Shown here: one piece after another, positions 1 to 6,543 of the stretch | How the letters are laid out: every line of letters begins with the position of its first letter | How positions within the stretch are numbered: position 1 is the stretch's first letter | Assembly: GCA_016284115.1 (NCBI GenBank) | Contig: JAEEOD010000382.1 | Coordinates: forward strand, 1 to 9,405 | Source: Bacteroidaceae bacterium | GTDB lineage: Bacteria > Bacteroidota > Bacteroidia > Bacteroidales > Bacteroidaceae | Length of the DNA: 9,405 nt | Direction of reading: 5' to 3' | The notes under the pieces: generated by a model | What the model was told of the DNA's origin: nothing | Seen by the model: only the letters and a program-made list of their open reading frames with translations | Database searches by the model: none | Position numbers and translations under genes: made by a program

Positions 1-75
1 AAAAAATACAAACTGGAACTGACCAACCCGACATTAGCTGAGGTGACTGAATGGCAGAGCAAGATAGAGGGATGA
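1..75 (+). CDS. 3' end of an upstream gene (partial, unidentified)
   Basis: Frame 1 is open from the window edge through 24 sense codons to a TGA at 73-75, while the other two frames close within the first ~40 bases. The tail reads KKYKLELTNPTLAEV and ends TEWQSKIEG, a charged, ordinary-looking C-terminus. The stop overlaps an ATG at 72-74 (ATGA), so this gene and gpsA are probably translationally coupled. In Bacteroidales lysS (lysyl-tRNA synthetase) often sits directly upstream of gpsA and pgi, so this could be the lysS C-terminus. That is inference from gene order as I remember it; 24 residues are too few to identify the protein. Confidence 0.55.
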   Translation, partial: KKYKLELTNPTLAEVTEWQSKIEG

Positions 76-1061
76 GCAAGAGGATAGCCATATTCGGTGG
101 AGGCAGTTGGGCTACGGCCATTGCCAAGATATTTCTGGAGAATGAGCCGGAGATAAACTGGTACATGCGCCGTGATGACCGAATTGCCGATTTCATCGAA
201 CTGGGACATAATCCTGCCTACCTGACAGATGTGTCCTTCGACGTGAATCGTATTCACTTCTCGTCGGACATCAACCACACGGTGGAGGTATCAGACATTC
301 TGGTGCTGGCCATCCCCTCACCCTACCTGAAGTCGCACCTGCAAAAGTTGAACACCTCTCTGAAAGACAAAATACTGCTTAGTGCCACCAAAGGCATCGT
401 ACCTGATGAAAACATGACCATCTCGGAATATTTTCACGAGTACTATGATATGCCTGAAGAAAATATCTTGGTGATGAGCGGACCCAGTCATGCGGAGGAG
501 ATAGCCCTAGAACGACTGACTTACCTCACTGTTGCAGGGAAAGATCAAAAGATGGCAACTTGCATAGCTGAAAAGATGACCAACCACTATGTGATGACAT
601 CGGTGAGCCTTGATATTGTCGGCATTGAATATGCTGCCGTGCTGAAGAATATCTACGCTATATGTGCTGGCATATACTACGGACAGAAATATGGCGACAA
701 CTTCCACGCTGTGTTGATATCCAATGCCATAAGGGAGATGAAGCGTTTCCTAAACGCCATATCTCCTGGCAAACGAACGGTTTCTAACTCAGCCTACTTG
801 GGCGACCTACTGGTGACCAGCTACTCTAATTTCAGTCGCAACCGTGTGTTTGGCACCATGATTGGCAAGGGCTATTCAGTAAAAGCTGCCCAGGTGGAGA
901 TGGAAATGGTGGTGGAAGGTTACTACGGCACCAAGTGTATCTATGAAATCAATGAGCGTTACAAGGTGGATATGCCCATCCTGGATGCGGTTCACAATAT
1001 CCTCTACGAAAAGGCAAACGCCCGTAGGGAACTGAAAGAATTGACGAAAAAATTTAATTAA
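72..1061 (+). CDS. gpsA: NAD(P)H-dependent glycerol-3-phosphate dehydrogenase
   Basis: Cytoplasmic enzyme reducing dihydroxyacetone phosphate to sn-glycerol 3-phosphate, the backbone of membrane phospholipids. I start at ATG 72, giving 329 aa, the normal family length. The Rossmann loop GGGSWATA then begins near residue 9, and the ATG overlaps the upstream stop as ATGA. An in-frame ATG at 51 would add only MAEQDRG, inside the upstream gene. Visible family motifs: SATKGI near residue 104; SGPSHAEEIA near 136; LKNIYAICAGI with the conserved catalytic-type lysine near 192; GDNFHAVLISNAIREM near 208; and LGDLLVTSYSNFSRNRVFG near 243, the usual LGD...SRNR.FG substrate-binding stretch. Sequence style (ATAIAK, EGYYGTK) is that of Bacteroidetes GpsA. 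No residue seems lost. pgi follows after 15 nt in the same orientation, so they are likely co-transcribed. Confidence 0.96.
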   Translation: MSKRIAIFGGGSWATAIAKIFLENEPEINWYMRRDDRIADFIELGHNPAYLTDVSFDVNRIHFSSDINHTVEVSDILVLAIPSPYLKSHLQKLNTSLKDKILLSATKGIVPDENMTISEYFHEYYDMPEENILVMSGPSHAEEIALERLTYLTVAGKDQKMATCIAEKMTNHYVMTSVSLDIVGIEYAAVLKNIYAICAGIYYGQKYGDNFHAVLISNAIREMKRFLNAISPGKRTVSNSAYLGDLLVTSYSNFSRNRVFGTMIGKGYSVKAAQVEMEMVVEGYYGTKCIYEINERYKVDMPILDAVHNILYEKANARRELKELTKKFN

Positions 1062-1076
1062 ATATTAGTATTAGGT

Positions 1077-2420
1077 ATGATTACTTTAAACATTGAAAAG
1101 ACCTTCGGATTTGTATCCAAGGAGAATGTGTATGGCTATGCAGCTAAAGCTAAGGCTGCACGCGAGGCTCTGGAGAACGGTACTGGCAAAGGCAACGACT
1201 TCTTAGGTTGGTTGCACCTGCCTTCTTCTATCACCAAGGAAGACCTGGCTGACCTGAAAGAGACAGCTAAGGTGTTGCGTGAGAACTGCGACGTAGTAGT
1301 GGTAGCCGGTATCGGTGGTAGCTACCTGGGCGCACGTGCCGTAATCGAGGCTCTATCTAACAGCTTCGAGTGGTTGTTGGAGAACAAGCAAAACCCTGTG
1401 ATTCTGTTTGCCGGCAACAACATCAGCGAGGACTACCTCTATGAGCTGACTGAGTATGTAAAGGGCAAGCGCTTTGGTGTCATCAACATCTCTAAGTCTG
1501 GTACCACCACCGAAACAGCGCTGGCATTCCGTCTGCTGAAGAAGCAGTGTGAGGACGAGCGTGGCAAGGTATTGGCAAGGAAAGTGATTGTAGCTATTAC
1601 CGACGCTAAGAAGGGTGCTGCTCGTGTAACCGCCGACAAGGAAGGCTACAAGTCATACGTAATTCCTGACAATGTGGGTGGTCGTTTCTCTGTACTCACT
1701 CCTGTAGGTCTTTTGCCCATTGCAGTAGCTGGCTTTGATATTGAGAAATTGGTGGCTGGTGCTACTGAGATGGAAAAGGCTACTGGCGCAGACGTTCCTT
1801 TCGAGCAGAACATCGCTATGCAATATGCAGCCGTTCGCAACGAACTCTATCGCAATGGCAAGAAGATTGAGATCATGGCTAACTTCTGTCCTAAACTGCA
1901 CTTCGTAAGTGAATGGTGGAAGCAGCTCTATGGTGAATCTGAGGGTAAGGACAATCTGGGTATCTATCCTGCTTCTGTAGATTTGACTACCGACCTGCAC
2001 TCTATGGGACAATGGATTCAGGAGGGCGAGCGTTCTATCTTCGAAACAGTTTTGTCAGTAGATAAGGTAAACTACAAGGTTGAGTTCCCATTCGACGAGG
2101 AGAACCTTGATGGTCTGAACTTCTTAGCTGGCAAGCGTGTGGATGAGGTAAACAAGATGGCCGAGTTGGGTACCCAGTTGGCTCATGTTGACGGTGGTGT
2201 GCCTAACATCCGCATCGTCATCCCATGTCTGTGCGAGGAGTGCATTGGTCAGTTGCTGTACTTCTTCGAGGTAGCTTGCGGTATCAGCGGTTACATCCTG
2301 GATGTGAACCCATTCAACCAGCCTGGCGTTGAGGCATACAAGAAGAATATGTTTGCCCTGCTGAACAAACCTGGCTACGAGGCTGAGTCAAAGGCAATCC
2401 AAGCTCGTCTGAACGGATAA
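1077..2420 (+). CDS. pgi: glucose-6-phosphate isomerase
   Basis: Interconverts glucose 6-phosphate and fructose 6-phosphate in glycolysis and gluconeogenesis; cytoplasmic. The product has 447 aa, typical of the short bacterial PGI type (as in Bacillus) rather than the ~550-aa enterobacterial type. Two SIS-type sugar-phosphate regions are visible: [12 protein letters not shown] at 79-90, and [15 protein letters not shown] at 137-151, which binds phosphate through the SGTT loop. [15 protein letters not shown] at 200-214 is PGI signature 1 with the conserved Arg. GESEGKDN at 286-293 carries the catalytic Glu, DLHSMGQ at 306-312 the conserved His, and [18 protein letters not shown] at 406-423 is PGI signature 2 with the C-terminal lysine. 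ATG 1077 is preceded by no Shine-Dalgarno sequence, normal for this phylum. The stop TAA shares one base with the ATG of the next gene, so translation is probably coupled. Confidence 0.97.
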   Translation: MITLNIEKTFGFVSKENVYGYAAKAKAAREALENGTGKGNDFLGWLHLPSSITKEDLADLKETAKVLRENCDVVVVAGIGGSYLGARAVIEALSNSFEWLLENKQNPVILFAGNNISEDYLYELTEYVKGKRFGVINISKSGTTTETALAFRLLKKQCEDERGKVLARKVIVAITDAKKGAARVTADKEGYKSYVIPDNVGGRFSVLTPVGLLPIAVAGFDIEKLVAGATEMEKATGADVPFEQNIAMQYAAVRNELYRNGKKIEIMANFCPKLHFVSEWWKQLYGESEGKDNLGIYPASVDLTTDLHSMGQWIQEGERSIFETVLSVDKVNYKVEFPFDEENLDGLNFLAGKRVDEVNKMAELGTQLAHVDGGVPNIRIVIPCLCEECIGQLLYFFEVACGISGYILDVNPFNQPGVEAYKKNMFALLNKPGYEAESKAIQARLNG

Positions 2421-3301
2421 TGACTGTTGAAGGAAAAGACAACAGAAAATGTATGAACAATTCCTTCCCTTACACAGGGGAGGATACAAAACTTACGGAG
2501 GGGCATGTGAATCAGGCTGAGGCAGCATGCTCCCCCATCCCAAAGGGTACCCCCTCTTCTTCAGAGGGGGACCTTTTACTTAAATACCCTCTATGGGGCA
2601 AATCTGTTCCCTCTCTTTCTTCTATTCATCTCAAGGCTGTACTCTTCGATATGGATGGGGTGCTGTTTGACTCGATGCCCTATCATGCTGATGCGTGGGT
2701 GACCTCAATGACAAAATATGGCTTACCTATGACGCGTGAGGTGGCATTCATGAATGAGGGACGTACAGGTATGAGCACCATCAATCTGATATACAATGAG
2801 GTATATGGCAAGGACGCCAGCAAGGAACTGATTGACGAAATCTACTTGGATAAATGCAACGAGTTTGCCAAGCATCCTGACCCTGACCGTATGCCCGGTG
2901 CTTGGGAATTATTGACGAAACTCAAGGCAACTGGCATAACTCCCGTGCTGGTAACGGGATCAGGACAACATACCTTGTTTGCTCGCTTCGATAGGGACTA
3001 TCCAGGCATGTTTGAACGCGACAAGATGGTGACGGCCTATGATGTGAAATATGGCAAGCCCAATCCCGAACCATATCTGATGGGACTCAAGAAAGCGGGT
3101 GTCAAGGCCAATGAGGCGATTGTGATTGAGAACGCTCCTATCGGCGTACAGGCTGGTATTGCGGCTGGCGTCTTCACCATTGCTGTCAATACGGGCCCGC
3201 TGAAAGACAGTGTCTTGCTCGATGCTGGAGCAGATTTAATATATCCTTCCATGCAAGCTCTATGCGATGGATGGGAGGAGTTATTCGAACAACTTAAATA
3301 A
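2420..3301 (+). CDS. HAD-superfamily phosphatase, BT2127-type inorganic pyrophosphatase, with N-terminal extension
   Basis: Haloacid-dehalogenase hydrolase of 293 aa. The catalytic core begins at about residue 71: LKAVLFDMDGVLFDSMPYH holds nucleophile Asp77 and acid/base Asp79. VTGSG (178-182) is motif II, YGKPNPEPYL (211-220) motif III with Lys213, and VIENAPIGVQAG (235-246) motif IV. The cap domain includes NEGRTG at 112-117. From memory the core matches the B. thetaiotaomicron enzyme BT2127 along its whole length. The offset is a constant 66 residues (D11/D13 to D77/D79; specificity Glu47 to Glu113), so I favour Mg-dependent pyrophosphatase over the usual label beta-phosphoglucomutase. Residues 1-~70 (PIPKGTPSSSEG and similar) are low-complexity and look non-catalytic. 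Start ATG 2420 overlaps the pgi stop; ATG 2453 is an in-frame alternative, and no ATG lies nearer the core before Met78 within DMDG. The 3' end is partly duplicated downstream. Confidence 0.88.
   Translation: MTVEGKDNRKCMNNSFPYTGEDTKLTEGHVNQAEAACSPIPKGTPSSSEGDLLLKYPLWGKSVPSLSSIHLKAVLFDMDGVLFDSMPYHADAWVTSMTKYGLPMTREVAFMNEGRTGMSTINLIYNEVYGKDASKELIDEIYLDKCNEFAKHPDPDRMPGAWELLTKLKATGITPVLVTGSGQHTLFARFDRDYPGMFERDKMVTAYDVKYGKPNPEPYLMGLKKAGVKANEAIVIENAPIGVQAGIAAGVFTIAVNTGPLKDSVLLDAGADLIYPSMQALCDGWEELFEQLK
2463..2573. repeat. palindrome-rich, probably dispersed repeat inside the HAD gene
   Basis: Two strong hairpins lie here. At 2463-2483 CCTTCCCT and AGGGGAGG form an 8-bp stem (one T-G pair) around TACAC. 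At 2546-2573 a perfect 8-bp stem CCCCCTCT/AGAGGGGG with loop TCTTC is extended by GGT/ACC across one bulged A. A weaker CCC-TCTAT-GGG follows at about 2588-2598. Composition (runs of C and G, ATGCCCCTCCGTAAG on the minus strand) differs from flanking coding DNA. It resembles short palindromic repeats that I recall as scattered through Bacteroidetes genomes. It encodes most of the N-terminal extension of the HAD protein. Only one copy is in this window, so the repeat-family assignment is inference. Confidence 0.55.
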
Positions 3302-3386
3302 AAAACTCCCCGCTGGGGGAGTATGTGTAGTTTCTCTACGATAACTGGGAGGAGCTATTCGAACAACATAAATAAAAAAACTCCCC
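3272..3386 (+). repeat. imperfect direct repeat: HAD gene 3' end plus hairpin arm, two 40-bp copies
   Basis: Copy 1 (3272-3311) covers the last codons of the HAD gene (WEELFEQLK, stop), an A-run and CTCCCC. Copy 2 (3346-3386) repeats it with two substitutions and one extra A, so 38 of 40 bases match. Translated, copy 2 still reads WEELFEQHK and stop. Weaker similarity extends upstream (ctcta.. gat ..tggg). The copies start 74 bp apart. Each ends in the left arm of its own hairpin, so the terminator is doubled as well. Confidence 0.85.
3305..3322. terminator. first hairpin after the HAD gene
   Basis: ACTCCCC (3305-3311) pairs with GGGGAGT (3316-3322) around GCTG. On the plus strand it begins 4 nt after the HAD stop but lacks a following T-run. 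Read on the minus strand the stem is followed by TTTTTATTTAAG, so it is a better terminator for transcripts arriving from asnA than for the HAD operon. Confidence 0.6.
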
Positions 3387-3407
3387 AATTGAGGAGCTCT
3401 TTTTATT
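3381..3407. terminator. bidirectional terminator between the HAD gene and asnA
   Basis: The arms CTCCCC and GAGGAG around AATT (3381-3396) form a stem. On the plus strand it has one C-A mismatch and is followed by CTCTTTTTATT. On the minus strand the mismatch becomes a G-U pair, and the stem, 9 nt beyond the asnA stop, is followed by seven T residues, a classical intrinsic terminator. It thus separates two convergent transcription units. Confidence 0.8.
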
Positions 3408-4443
3408 ATATAAGGTGAATACCTTCAGCGGCACATTCCTTTCGCATATCTTCTGGCCAAATGCTGGCTTGTATTTCTCCTACATGGGCCTTTCGCAGGT
3501 AGTACATACAAAGACGCGACTGTCCGATACCACCACCTATTGACAAAGGCAGTTCGCCACCCAATAGTTTTTTGTGGAAATAGAGGTTTTTGCGTTCCTC
3601 CTTGCCAGCTGCTTTCAGTTGCTTGAGCATCACCTCTTTATTGACACGAATACCCATAGAAGAAATCTCAAAGGCACATTGCAAAACACAGTTCCAAAGC
3701 AGCAAGTCACCATTCAAACCAGGTAGGTCGTTTAAGCCAGGAGTAGTATAGTCGTCGTAATCAGGGGCGCGTCCATCGTGTGGTTTGCCATCGCCCAACG
3801 GACAACCAATACCTATCACAAACACTGCGCCAAACTTCTTTGTAATGGTGTTTTCACGCTCTTTCGGTGTCATGTTAGGATAAAGTCGACGTAATTCTTC
3901 TGCATGGATGAAATGCACCTTCTTGGGCAACAATGGAGTAATTTCGGGATAGTTCTCAAACACCATATACTCAGTACGGCGCATAGCAGCATAGATGCGT
4001 GTCACCACCTCTTTCAGGAACTCTACATTATGTTCTTCTGGTGTAATCACACGTTCCCAGTCCCATTGGTCAACATAAAGCGAATGCAGGTTGCCCAGTT
4101 CTTCATCGGCACGTATAGCATTCATATCAGTATAAATACCATAGTCGGGCTCTATCTTATACTCAGCCAGCGTAAGACGTTTCCACTTAGCCAAAGAGTG
4201 TACCACCTCAGCCTGCGCACCCCCTAAGTCTTTAATAGGGAAAGAAACGGCATGCTCCACACCATTCAGGTCGTCGTTAATACCCATGCCCTTCAGTACG
4301 AATAGTGGAGCCGTCACACGTCTCAGGTGCAACTCTGACGAGAGGTTTACCTGGAAGAAATCCTTGATTTGCTTGATACCTTGCTCAGTTTGTCTCATGT
4401 CGAGCAAAGGCTTATAGTTGGTAGGTCTTATAAAATAGCTCAT
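3406..4443 (-). CDS. asnA: aspartate--ammonia ligase (ammonia-dependent asparagine synthetase A)
   Basis: Makes asparagine from aspartate, ammonia and ATP, releasing AMP and pyrophosphate; cytoplasmic, with a class II aminoacyl-tRNA-synthetase-like fold. I start at ATG 4443-4441 (345 aa, MSYFIRPTNYKP), where family members normally begin. A longer frame starting at a TTG (4476) would run into the promoter -7 box and is rejected. Conserved stretches: SSELHLRRVTAPLFV near residue 35; GINDDLNG near 54; SLAKWKRLTL near 83; GIYTDMNAIRADEELGNLHS near 102; YVDQWDWERV near 123 with the conserved Gln-Asp pair; PDYDDYTTPGLNDLPGLNGD in the C-terminal third; and GGGIGQSRLCMYYLRKAHVG near the C-terminus, the ATP-site motif 3-like region. 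Nothing appears missing. It is a single-gene unit, convergent with the gpsA-pgi-HAD operon. Confidence 0.97.
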   Translation of the reverse strand: MSYFIRPTNYKPLLDMRQTEQGIKQIKDFFQVNLSSELHLRRVTAPLFVLKGMGINDDLNGVEHAVSFPIKDLGGAQAEVVHSLAKWKRLTLAEYKIEPDYGIYTDMNAIRADEELGNLHSLYVDQWDWERVITPEEHNVEFLKEVVTRIYAAMRRTEYMVFENYPEITPLLPKKVHFIHAEELRRLYPNMTPKERENTITKKFGAVFVIGIGCPLGDGKPHDGRAPDYDDYTTPGLNDLPGLNGDLLLWNCVLQCAFEISSMGIRVNKEVMLKQLKAAGKEERKNLYFHKKLLGGELPLSIGGGIGQSRLCMYYLRKAHVGEIQASIWPEDMRKECAAEGIHLI

Positions 4444-4473
4444 CTTTTTACCTGCATTATTTGTTTTGCGAGG

Positions 4474-4481
4474 CAAAGATA
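4474..4481 (-). promoter_or_regulatory. asnA promoter -7 box
   Basis: On the minus strand TATCTTTG (4481 to 4474) matches the Bacteroidetes -7 consensus TAnnTTTG exactly. I see no good TTTG at the -33 position 19-21 nt upstream. Transcription would begin around 4466-4469, leaving a leader of about 25 nt before ATG 4443. Confidence 0.65.
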
Positions 4482-4712
4482 CAAATTAAATTGATAAGTG
4501 TTCTTCATTTGGGCAATAATTTGACATAATGCAGCTATTTTTCTATCTTACTATTCAAAATAATATCATGCAGCTAAGAAGTCTCTCATCCATAGCGTGA
4601 CAAATCCGTTCTTATCTATCCCAAATAAAGGGTTATAGGAGCGAAGCAAAGAGAGGGGAGTTCCAAAGAAGCAGAGTGGTGTCAGAGGTGATAATATAAA
4701 AGCAGTAAAAGA
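4482..4712. other. A+T-rich intergenic stretch between asnA and tRNA-Arg
   Basis: No protein gene can be supported. It contains the region upstream of asnA and a 9-bp direct repeat ATGCAGCTA at 4529-4537 and 4568-4576. A G+A-rich patch lies at about 4638-4662, and an A+T-rich block (ataatataaaag) at 4691-4702 just upstream of the tRNA promoter could act as an UP-like element. The repeat could be a regulator site or chance; nothing here decides it. Confidence 0.4.
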
Positions 4713-4744
4713 TTTGGTGGATGTAAACATTTTGGTTACTTTTG
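4713..4744 (+). promoter_or_regulatory. tRNA-Arg promoter
   Basis: TTTG at 4713-4716 (-33 box), a 20-nt spacer, and TACTTTTG at 4737-4744 (-7 box, consensus TAnnTTTG). Both boxes and the spacing match the Bacteroidetes primary sigma consensus. Expected initiation at about 4750 is only ~8 nt before the tRNA. Confidence 0.85.
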
Positions 4745-4757
4745 CAGGGTAATAATA

Positions 4758-4831
4758 GGCCTGGTAGCTTAGCTGAATAGAGCGTCAGATTCCGGTTCTG
4801 AAGGTCGCGGGTTTGAATCCCGCCCGGGTCA
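4758..4831 (+). tRNA. tRNA-Arg(CCG)
   Basis: All arms fold in a 74-nt gene. The acceptor is GGCCTGG with CCGGGTC (7 bp, two G-U pairs). TA is followed by the D stem GCTT/GAGC with loop AGCTGAATA. The anticodon stem TCAGA/TCTGA encloses TTCCGGT, giving anticodon CCG (4792-4794), which reads the arginine codon CGG. The variable region is AGGTC, and the T stem GCGGG/CCCGC has loop TTTGAAT. Discriminator A4831 is followed by CTC, so the 3' CCA is not encoded and must be added by a nucleotidyltransferase. It has its own promoter and terminator. Confidence 0.96.
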
Positions 4832-4838
4832 CTCAATC

Positions 4839-4878
4839 AATCCCTTTAAGCCATCCGCTTACGGGGATTCTTATTTTG
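4839..4878 (+). terminator. hairpin after tRNA-Arg
   Basis: AATCCC (4839-4844) pairs with GGGATT (4864-4869). Inside it TAAGC (4847-4851) pairs with GCTTA (4857-4861) around CATCC, with a two-base internal loop on each side. The stem is followed by CTTATTTT. It starts 7 nt past the tRNA 3' end and is a plausible intrinsic terminator. On the minus strand no T-run follows, so it would be a poor terminator for the operon ending at 4897. Confidence 0.7.
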
Positions 4879-4896
4879 AAAGAGACCATTACAATT

Positions 4897-6540
4897 TTAA
4901 AAGCTTAATCTGATTACGTCACTGCAATACTTCAGTATATGGTCTCTATGTGTTATAAATAACATCGTTTTTTGCGGATAGTTTTCCAACAAACGAGTTA
5001 TCAATACTTTTTCCGTTTCTAAATCCAATGATGCACTAAATTCATCGAACAGCATAATGTTGCCAGGTCTCAACAAACCTCGAGCTATCGCTATTCGCTG
5101 AGCCTGTCCTTCACTTAATCCTTCGCTTTTCTCACCGCATATAGTATCTAAACCATTAGGAAGTTTGTATACGAATTCTGCTGAAGCTGTATATAAAGCA
5201 TGTCGCAACTCCTCATCTGTTGCAAGAGGATTGGCTAAAAGAAGGTTCTGCCTGATAGTACCACTCAACAAAGTGTTCCCCTGTGGGACATAAGCGATAT
5301 TCCCTCTTAGACTGGGAGAGATAGGATAATTCTTATTGTCACTATGTAAGATAATTTCGCCTTCATCAGGTGTAAGCAAAGCTAATATCAATCTGAATAA
5401 AGTACTTTTTCCAACGCCTGTTTCTCCCACAATAGCAGTTCTGCTCCCAGGTTTGAAACTATAAGAAAAATGTTGGAAGATGGCCCGTTCTCCTTGTGGG
5501 TACTTATAGCTTACATCTGACAGTTGTATTCCCACTGGGCCTTCTAATATTACTCCTCCTTCTAAATCATTCTCCAGGGGGATATCGGATAACTGCAAGA
5601 GCCTATCAGCAGAGGTAGTTGCATGAATGATACTAGGCAACAGTCTGGTCAGTTCTACTGTTGGGCGCTGTATTTGGGTAACCAACTGCAGGAATGCTGC
5701 CATTGTACCATAAGTTATCAATCCTAAGTGTAGTTGCTGTATGCTCCAAAGGAAGGTAAACAGGTAACCGGCAGCAAAGCCGCAAGTGACCATTGCCCTT
5801 GAAAAAACGGTAAATCGCGTTCTACGTAAAGTTTGATTATAAAGGATATCCTGCAAGCCACTCAGTTTGTCACCAATAAGGTCAGATTGCTGCATGGTCT
5901 GAATTAAATGCCTGTGTTGAATACTCTCTTGGATGACGCTCTGCACTTGACTGTCTGTTTCCCTAATATCATGTGTGAGAGTTCTAACCTTATAGATGTA
6001 AACCTTACTGATTAATAAGAAAGCAGGCATAATAGCTATAATCGCCCATGCGAGAGAATGGTTGAGTTGCCACAGGAAAATGAATGCTGCCAATAAATTG
6101 AAGCAAGCGACAGCTATTTCAGGAAGCGTGCGACTTAATGTATCAGCTATTAATCTTACATCTTCTTCCAGTCTGTTCAGAATATCGCCACTATGAAATA
6201 CTTCCATCCCACTCCACTTTGCTTTCAATAAATGTTCAAAAAGTCGTTGGCGAATCATGTTCTTGGTTTTAACCTCGTTTTGATTACTGTACCACGAAGT
6301 TGCTAAACCTGAACAAATCTGAATAATGAAAAGGATAATAAGAAATACAGAGAGGTAAGTAATATTATGGCCTTTTTGAATATCAGAAGATGTAGCAGCA
6401 TCAATCAGCAACTTACTTGTATAGATAAATGCTAATGATGCTGAGATTCTGATAATCCCCAACAAACAATTGACGAACAGCTTTGTCCTAATTCCTGCCG
6501 TCAGTTTCCAAAGCCATAATAAACTTCTAGTCTTAATCAT
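4897..6540 (-). CDS. ABC transporter half, exporter-type permease fused to ATPase
   Basis: 547 aa; last gene of the four-gene operon, starting 3 nt after the previous stop. The N-terminal ~310 residues contain about six membrane segments (roughly 22-45, 60-83, 140-160, 161-181, 247-268, 274-290), the type-1 exporter fold of the MsbA/LagD kind. The ATPase domain (from ~335) has Walker A GETGVGKST at 372-380, Q-loop YVPQ with Gln420, signature LSEGQ at 475-479 (variant of LSGGQ), Walker B IMLFDE at 495-500 with catalytic Glu500, and switch His531 in ITHRD. All catalytic residues are present, so it should be active, probably as a homodimer in the inner membrane. No C39 peptidase domain precedes the membrane part, so it would not itself cleave a leader peptide. 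Its company suggests export of a modified peptide or similar product; the substrate is inferred, not shown. Confidence 0.92.
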   Translation of the reverse strand: MIKTRSLLWLWKLTAGIRTKLFVNCLLGIIRISASLAFIYTSKLLIDAATSSDIQKGHNITYLSVFLIILFIIQICSGLATSWYSNQNEVKTKNMIRQRLFEHLLKAKWSGMEVFHSGDILNRLEEDVRLIADTLSRTLPEIAVACFNLLAAFIFLWQLNHSLAWAIIAIMPAFLLISKVYIYKVRTLTHDIRETDSQVQSVIQESIQHRHLIQTMQQSDLIGDKLSGLQDILYNQTLRRTRFTVFSRAMVTCGFAAGYLFTFLWSIQQLHLGLITYGTMAAFLQLVTQIQRPTVELTRLLPSIIHATTSADRLLQLSDIPLENDLEGGVILEGPVGIQLSDVSYKYPQGERAIFQHFSYSFKPGSRTAIVGETGVGKSTLFRLILALLTPDEGEIILHSDNKNYPISPSLRGNIAYVPQGNTLLSGTIRQNLLLANPLATDEELRHALYTASAEFVYKLPNGLDTICGEKSEGLSEGQAQRIAIARGLLRPGNIMLFDEFSASLDLETEKVLITRLLENYPQKTMLFITHRDHILKYCSDVIRLSF

Positions 6541-6543
6541 TCT

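Noticed and set aside
1439..2012. Several minus-strand open frames under pgi, up to 119 codons
   Set aside because: They are shadows of a strongly conserved enzyme gene, with no recognisable domains. The same applies to frames opposite gpsA (507-707), the HAD gene (3037-3252), asnA (3904-4227) and the PqqD-like gene (7758-7985).
2420..3301. Beta-phosphoglucomutase linked to pgi in sugar metabolism
   Set aside because: The core and the Glu113 position fit the BT2127-type pyrophosphatase better as far as I can align from memory.
3406..4443. asnA as the cyclase of a lasso-peptide cluster with the PqqD/kinase genes
   Set aside because: Lasso cyclases are AsnB-like (glutamine-dependent family). 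This is the unrelated AsnA type, with its own promoter, and it is separated from the cassette by the tRNA.
4633..4836. Minus-strand open frame of 67 codons
   Set aside because: It lies antisense to tRNA-Arg; its start MSDPGGIQTRDLQ is the familiar false protein produced by reading a tRNA gene backwards.
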